Assembly: GCA_003446975.1 (NCBI GenBank)
Contig: DMAP01000411.1
Coordinates: 8,507 to 18,627, forward strand
Reading direction: 5' to 3'
DNA length: 10,121 nt
DNA from: Clostridiales bacterium
Lineage (GTDB): Bacteria > Bacillota > Clostridia > Tissierellales > Dethiosulfatibacteraceae
The notes under the pieces were generated by a model, which was not told where the DNA came from, searched no databases, and saw only the letters and a list, made by a program, of their open reading frames with translations. Below, one piece after another: positions 8,074 to 10,121 of this stretch (position 1 is the first letter of the stretch; each line of letters begins with the position of its first letter). A program made the translations under genes and the position numbers.

Positions 8074-8093
8074 GCTATCATTTGTAAAGTCAA
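8066..8093 (-). promoter_or_regulatory. Sigma-A promoter of argCJB
   Basis: On the minus strand, TTGACT (8093-8088) and TATAAT (8071-8066) are separated by 16 bases. Transcription should begin near 8059, giving a leader of about 25 bases. The region upstream of the -35 (8094-8150) is almost pure A/T and could act as an UP element. Confidence 0.85.
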
Positions 8094-8146
8094 GAGAAAT
8101 ATATAAAAACATAAAAAAATGCATAAATATATTTTATTTGATTGCA

Positions 8147-8177
8147 TAAAAACAGAGGTTGATTTAATCAACCTCTT
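8147..8177 (-). terminator. Rho-independent terminator of the KamA-family gene
   Basis: Just after the stop codon of the KamA-family gene, the minus strand reads AGAGGTTGAT, loop TAA, ATCAACCTCT, then GTTTTTA. This is a perfect 10-bp stem (8154-8163 with 8167-8176) followed by a short T-run (8152-8148). It separates this gene from the argC promoter downstream. The T-run is short, so some read-through into argCJB is possible. Confidence 0.85.
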
Positions 8178-8192
8178 ATCATTCGAGAAATT

Positions 8193-9305
8193 TTATTCAA
8201 TAGGTTTGAGACTTTCATCCAGCCAGGTGGCTGTCTTGTGGATAGGCTGCATGAACAGTCTATCGCTATCCAAGATATTCTTGCTTTGGTGGAACTTAAA
8301 AATAAAATCGCTGTCAGTCTTTCCGAAGATCTCTATTTTACCATCGGGATGGGATAGGGCATACCTGAATCCTTTACTGATACCATTGAGTTTTCTTTTA
8401 GCTTTGGATATAATTTCTATTCCTTCATATAATGGCACCTGGAAATGGCTCTTAACAAATCTAACAGGCCTGCATTGAAAAACGTAATATGGATGGACAC
8501 CGAAAGCAGTCAAACCACTCAGCAGTTCAGCCATAACATCCGGGTCATCATTTATACCTTTCAGAAGAACAGCCTGGTTTCTAATTGCGATACCGATGTT
8601 CTTGAGGGCCCGTATGGCTTTTTTTGCCTCTTCAGTCAACTCTCTAGGATGGTTGAACTGTGTTATGACAATGATTTCCTTTACAGCTGAATATCTTTTT
8701 AAGATGCTCAATAGTTCTTCATCTAAGTAGATTCGTTGTGGAAAAACCACTGGTGTTCTTGAACCGAGTCTGATAAAGTCCAGATGATTTACAGCACTTA
8801 GATTTTTGAGATACTCCTCGATTACTCTATTAGGCACAGCAAAAAAGTCACCTCCAGAGAGCAATACATTATTTATTTCAGTATGTTCTCTTATATAGGA
8901 AATGGATTCAGCCATCCTTTGATTGACTTCTTCTGTTGAATAGCCTACCATTCTTTTTCTAAAGCAGTGGCGGCAATACATATAACATACGTTGGTTGAT
9001 AATACCAATGCAGTAGTGCTATACTTATGCTGCAAACCCGGCATTTTTGTGTTTGTCGCTTCGCCGCTGGTGTCATAATCACCAGCATTGTTCAATTCCA
9101 TTCCATGTGGAACAGAAAGCTTACGGATAGGATCTTCTTTGTCAGACCAATCAATCAAATCAAAATAGTACTTAGTTATTCGCATAGGATGTCTTTTAGA
9201 CACTTCAATCAAGCGTTGTTTTTCTTCGGGCGACATATGCAGCACCTTGTCTAAATCCTCGATTCTAAGTATGTTATCTTTAAGCATATCTTTCCAAGAC
9301 AACAT
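8193..9305 (-). CDS. KamA-family radical SAM enzyme (lysine 2,3-aminomutase-like), substrate unknown
   Basis: This is a cytoplasmic radical-SAM protein of the lysine 2,3-aminomutase family, here 370 residues against about 416 for true lysine 2,3-aminomutase. It has the 4Fe-4S/SAM motif CX3CX2C (Cys107, Cys111, Cys114 in CYMYCRHCF), SGGD (150-153) for SAM binding, NQAVLLKGIND (243-253) and PYYVFQCRPV (272-281). HPDGKIEIFG carries Lys323, the likely PLP lysine. The Asp that binds the lysine side chain in lysine 2,3-aminomutase (QCD) is Arg279 here, and the second Asp before the PLP lysine is not apparent. A lysine substrate is therefore doubtful. ATG 9305 was chosen as start, with GGGAG at 9316-9320; an adjacent in-frame TTG at 9308 has closer spacing. 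The gene stands alone between its promoter and terminator, with no acetyltransferase (ablB) partner. The family is sure, the reaction is not. Confidence 0.85.
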   Translation of the reverse strand: MLSWKDMLKDNILRIEDLDKVLHMSPEEKQRLIEVSKRHPMRITKYYFDLIDWSDKEDPIRKLSVPHGMELNNAGDYDTSGEATNTKMPGLQHKYSTTALVLSTNVCYMYCRHCFRKRMVGYSTEEVNQRMAESISYIREHTEINNVLLSGGDFFAVPNRVIEEYLKNLSAVNHLDFIRLGSRTPVVFPQRIYLDEELLSILKRYSAVKEIIVITQFNHPRELTEEAKKAIRALKNIGIAIRNQAVLLKGINDDPDVMAELLSGLTAFGVHPYYVFQCRPVRFVKSHFQVPLYEGIEIISKAKRKLNGISKGFRYALSHPDGKIEIFGKTDSDFIFKFHQSKNILDSDRLFMQPIHKTATWLDESLKPIE

Positions 9306-9415
9306 CAATACATCACTCCCTACATATTAAATTTTTTTGTTAAATCATTACAGATTTTGTGAAATTTCGGCAAACTCATGATAGGATTGGATCAGATTAG
9401 TAGAAATGTAAAAAT

Positions 9416-9444
9416 ATTATACCATACGGGAGTATTCAAGTCAA
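9416..9444 (-). promoter_or_regulatory. Strong sigma-A promoter of the KamA-family gene
   Basis: On the minus strand, TTGACT (9444-9439), a 17-base spacer and TATAAT (9421-9416) with the extended-10 TG one base before it form a near-ideal promoter. Transcription should start near 9409, leaving an untranslated leader of about 100 bases, mostly A/T, in which I recognise no known riboswitch. Confidence 0.88.
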
Positions 9445-9447
9445 AGA

Positions 9448-9464
9448 CACATGTGCGATCGCAC
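9448..9464. promoter_or_regulatory. Overlapping palindromes CACATGTG and GTGCGATCGCAC between divergent promoters
   Basis: CACATGTG (9448-9455) overlaps the perfect 12-bp palindrome GTGCGATCGCAC (9453-9464). They sit just upstream of the KamA-family -35 box and about 65 bases upstream of the sdaAB -10. The position and the GC content, unlike the surroundings, suggest a regulator binding site. The binder is unknown. Confidence 0.45.
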
Positions 9465-9526
9465 TTGGCGCAATGGATCATGGTGGATTGAGCTCATAGA
9501 TTTCAGGAGAAAAAAAGCCAATAATC

Positions 9527-9535
9527 TGATATAAT
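9527..9535 (+). promoter_or_regulatory. Extended -10 promoter of sdaAB
   Basis: TGATATAAT gives a perfect -10 hexamer (9530-9535) with the extended TGn. No good -35 lies at the right distance, so the promoter may need an activator or rely on the extended -10. Transcription would start near 9542, about 50 bases before the sdaAB ATG. Confidence 0.6.
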
Positions 9536-9591
9536 AACTATAGCTGAATCGATATGACCGATATAAACAACAAATGAGAGGATCTTTGACT

Positions 9592-10121
9592 ATGGGAAAG
9601 TATAATTCGATATTTGACATTTTAGGGCCTATCATGGTAGGACCTTCCAGCTCTCACACCGCTGGCGCTGCAAGATTGGGGAAAATAGCCAGATACATTG
9701 CCGATGGTGACATAAAGCGTGTAGAAATCACATTGTATGGATCCTTTGCGGAAACCGGAAAGGGACATGGGACAGAAATGGCATTGGTGGCAGGCATTCT
9801 CGGAATGGAGCCACATGATGAAAAACTGAGACATTCACAGCAAATTGCGAAAGAGCAGGGAATAGAAATTTCTTTTGAAAAGGGAAATATACCAGGCATC
9901 CACCCAAACACAGCAAGGTTCACAATTGAAAAAAACAACGGGACATGTATAGTTGTCACAGGCGCATCTGTCGGTGGTGGGGCGGTCATTGTCAATGAAA
10001 TCGATTCATTCAATGTTGAGTTGACTGGAGATTATTTCACGATTGTGACTAGACATATAGACAAAAAGGGAATCATCAGCAAAGTGACCACTTTGCTGGC
10101 GGAGAGCAATGTCAATATTGG
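9592..10121 (+). CDS. sdaAB: L-serine dehydratase, iron-sulfur-dependent, beta subunit SdaAB, 3'-truncated by the window edge
   Basis: This is the beta subunit of the oxygen-sensitive 4Fe-4S L-serine dehydratase, which deaminates serine to pyruvate and ammonia; the alpha subunit SdaAA carries the cluster cysteines and normally follows. The frame is open to the last base, with 176 full codons visible of about 220 expected. The N-terminal domain has the signature GPSSSHTAGAARLG (17-30), YGSFAETGKGHGTE (49-62), IPGIHPNTARF (100-110) and TGASVGGG (123-130). A C-terminal ACT domain starts near residue 147 (YFTIVTRHIDKKGIISKV) and is cut off. AGAGGA at 9577-9582 lies 9 bases before ATG and supports the start. 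It is led by the extended -10 promoter at 9527-9535. The role fits the amino-acid-fermenting gene set around it. Confidence 0.95.
   Translation, partial: MGKYNSIFDILGPIMVGPSSSHTAGAARLGKIARYIADGDIKRVEITLYGSFAETGKGHGTEMALVAGILGMEPHDEKLRHSQQIAKEQGIEISFEKGNIPGIHPNTARFTIEKNNGTCIVVTGASVGGGAVIVNEIDSFNVELTGDYFTIVTRHIDKKGIISKVTTLLAESNVNI

Noticed and set aside
8119..8478. 119-residue open frame on the plus strand opposite the KamA-family gene
   Set aside because: It runs through the terminator hairpin and antisense to conserved KamA-family motifs; it is a shadow frame.
9306..9409. Riboswitch or T-box in the leader of the KamA-family gene
   Set aside because: The leader is A/T-rich with no stable stem series, no T-box sequence and no lysine-riboswitch features that I can recognise.
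9453..9464. GCGATCGC core as a cyanobacterial HIP1 repeat
   Set aside because: It occurs once in the window and the gene content is clostridial; HIP1 is only meaningful as a highly repeated element in cyanobacteria.
9654..10013. 119-residue open frame on the minus strand opposite sdaAB
   Set aside because: It is antisense to the conserved SdaAB domain and has a low-complexity Ser/Pro-rich translation typical of shadow frames.

Overview
The window is AT-rich and shows Firmicutes-type signals: strong AGGAGG ribosome sites, consensus sigma-A promoters, and ATGA or TAATG gene junctions. Its gene content points to an anaerobic, amino-acid-fermenting (Stickland-type) Clostridia-class bacterium. 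That placement rests on pathway content and base composition, not on a marker gene.

Region 1 (1-4924, + strand) is the distal part of an ornithine oxidative-degradation operon. It holds the 3' end of oraS, complete oraE (the B12/PLP D-ornithine 4,5-aminomutase), a GlmL/MutL-type actin-fold ATPase, and the ornithine racemase orr. Orr turns L-ornithine into D-ornithine, and OraS/OraE moves the terminal amino group to give 2,4-diaminopentanoate. In known clusters Ord and OrtAB finish the route to alanine and acetyl-CoA; those genes would lie upstream, outside the window. The MutL-like protein probably services the aminomutase.

Region 2 (4948-8093, - strand) is a compact argC-argJ-argB operon that makes ornithine from glutamate. 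It has its own consensus promoter, and a near-perfect 25-bp palindrome covers the -10 element, placed like an arginine-repressor operator. It converges on the ornithine-degrading operon with only 23 bp between the stop codons.

Region 3 (8147-9444, - strand) is a monocistronic radical-SAM gene of the lysine 2,3-aminomutase (KamA) family, with a very good promoter, a leader of about 100 nt and its own terminator. The two substrate-binding aspartates of true lysine 2,3-aminomutase appear to be missing, so the substrate is open.

Region 4 (9445-10121, + strand) is a control region with a 12-bp perfect palindrome, followed by the start of sdaAB, the beta subunit of an iron-sulfur L-serine dehydratase, cut by the window edge.

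Taken together, the window joins amino-acid fermentation (ornithine, serine), ornithine/arginine synthesis and an uncharacterised amino-acid mutase-like enzyme. The least explained items are the KamA-family enzyme, a perfect 13-bp hairpin inside the mutL-like gene, and the two palindromes in the promoter regions. No RNA genes, mobile elements or CRISPR arrays were seen.
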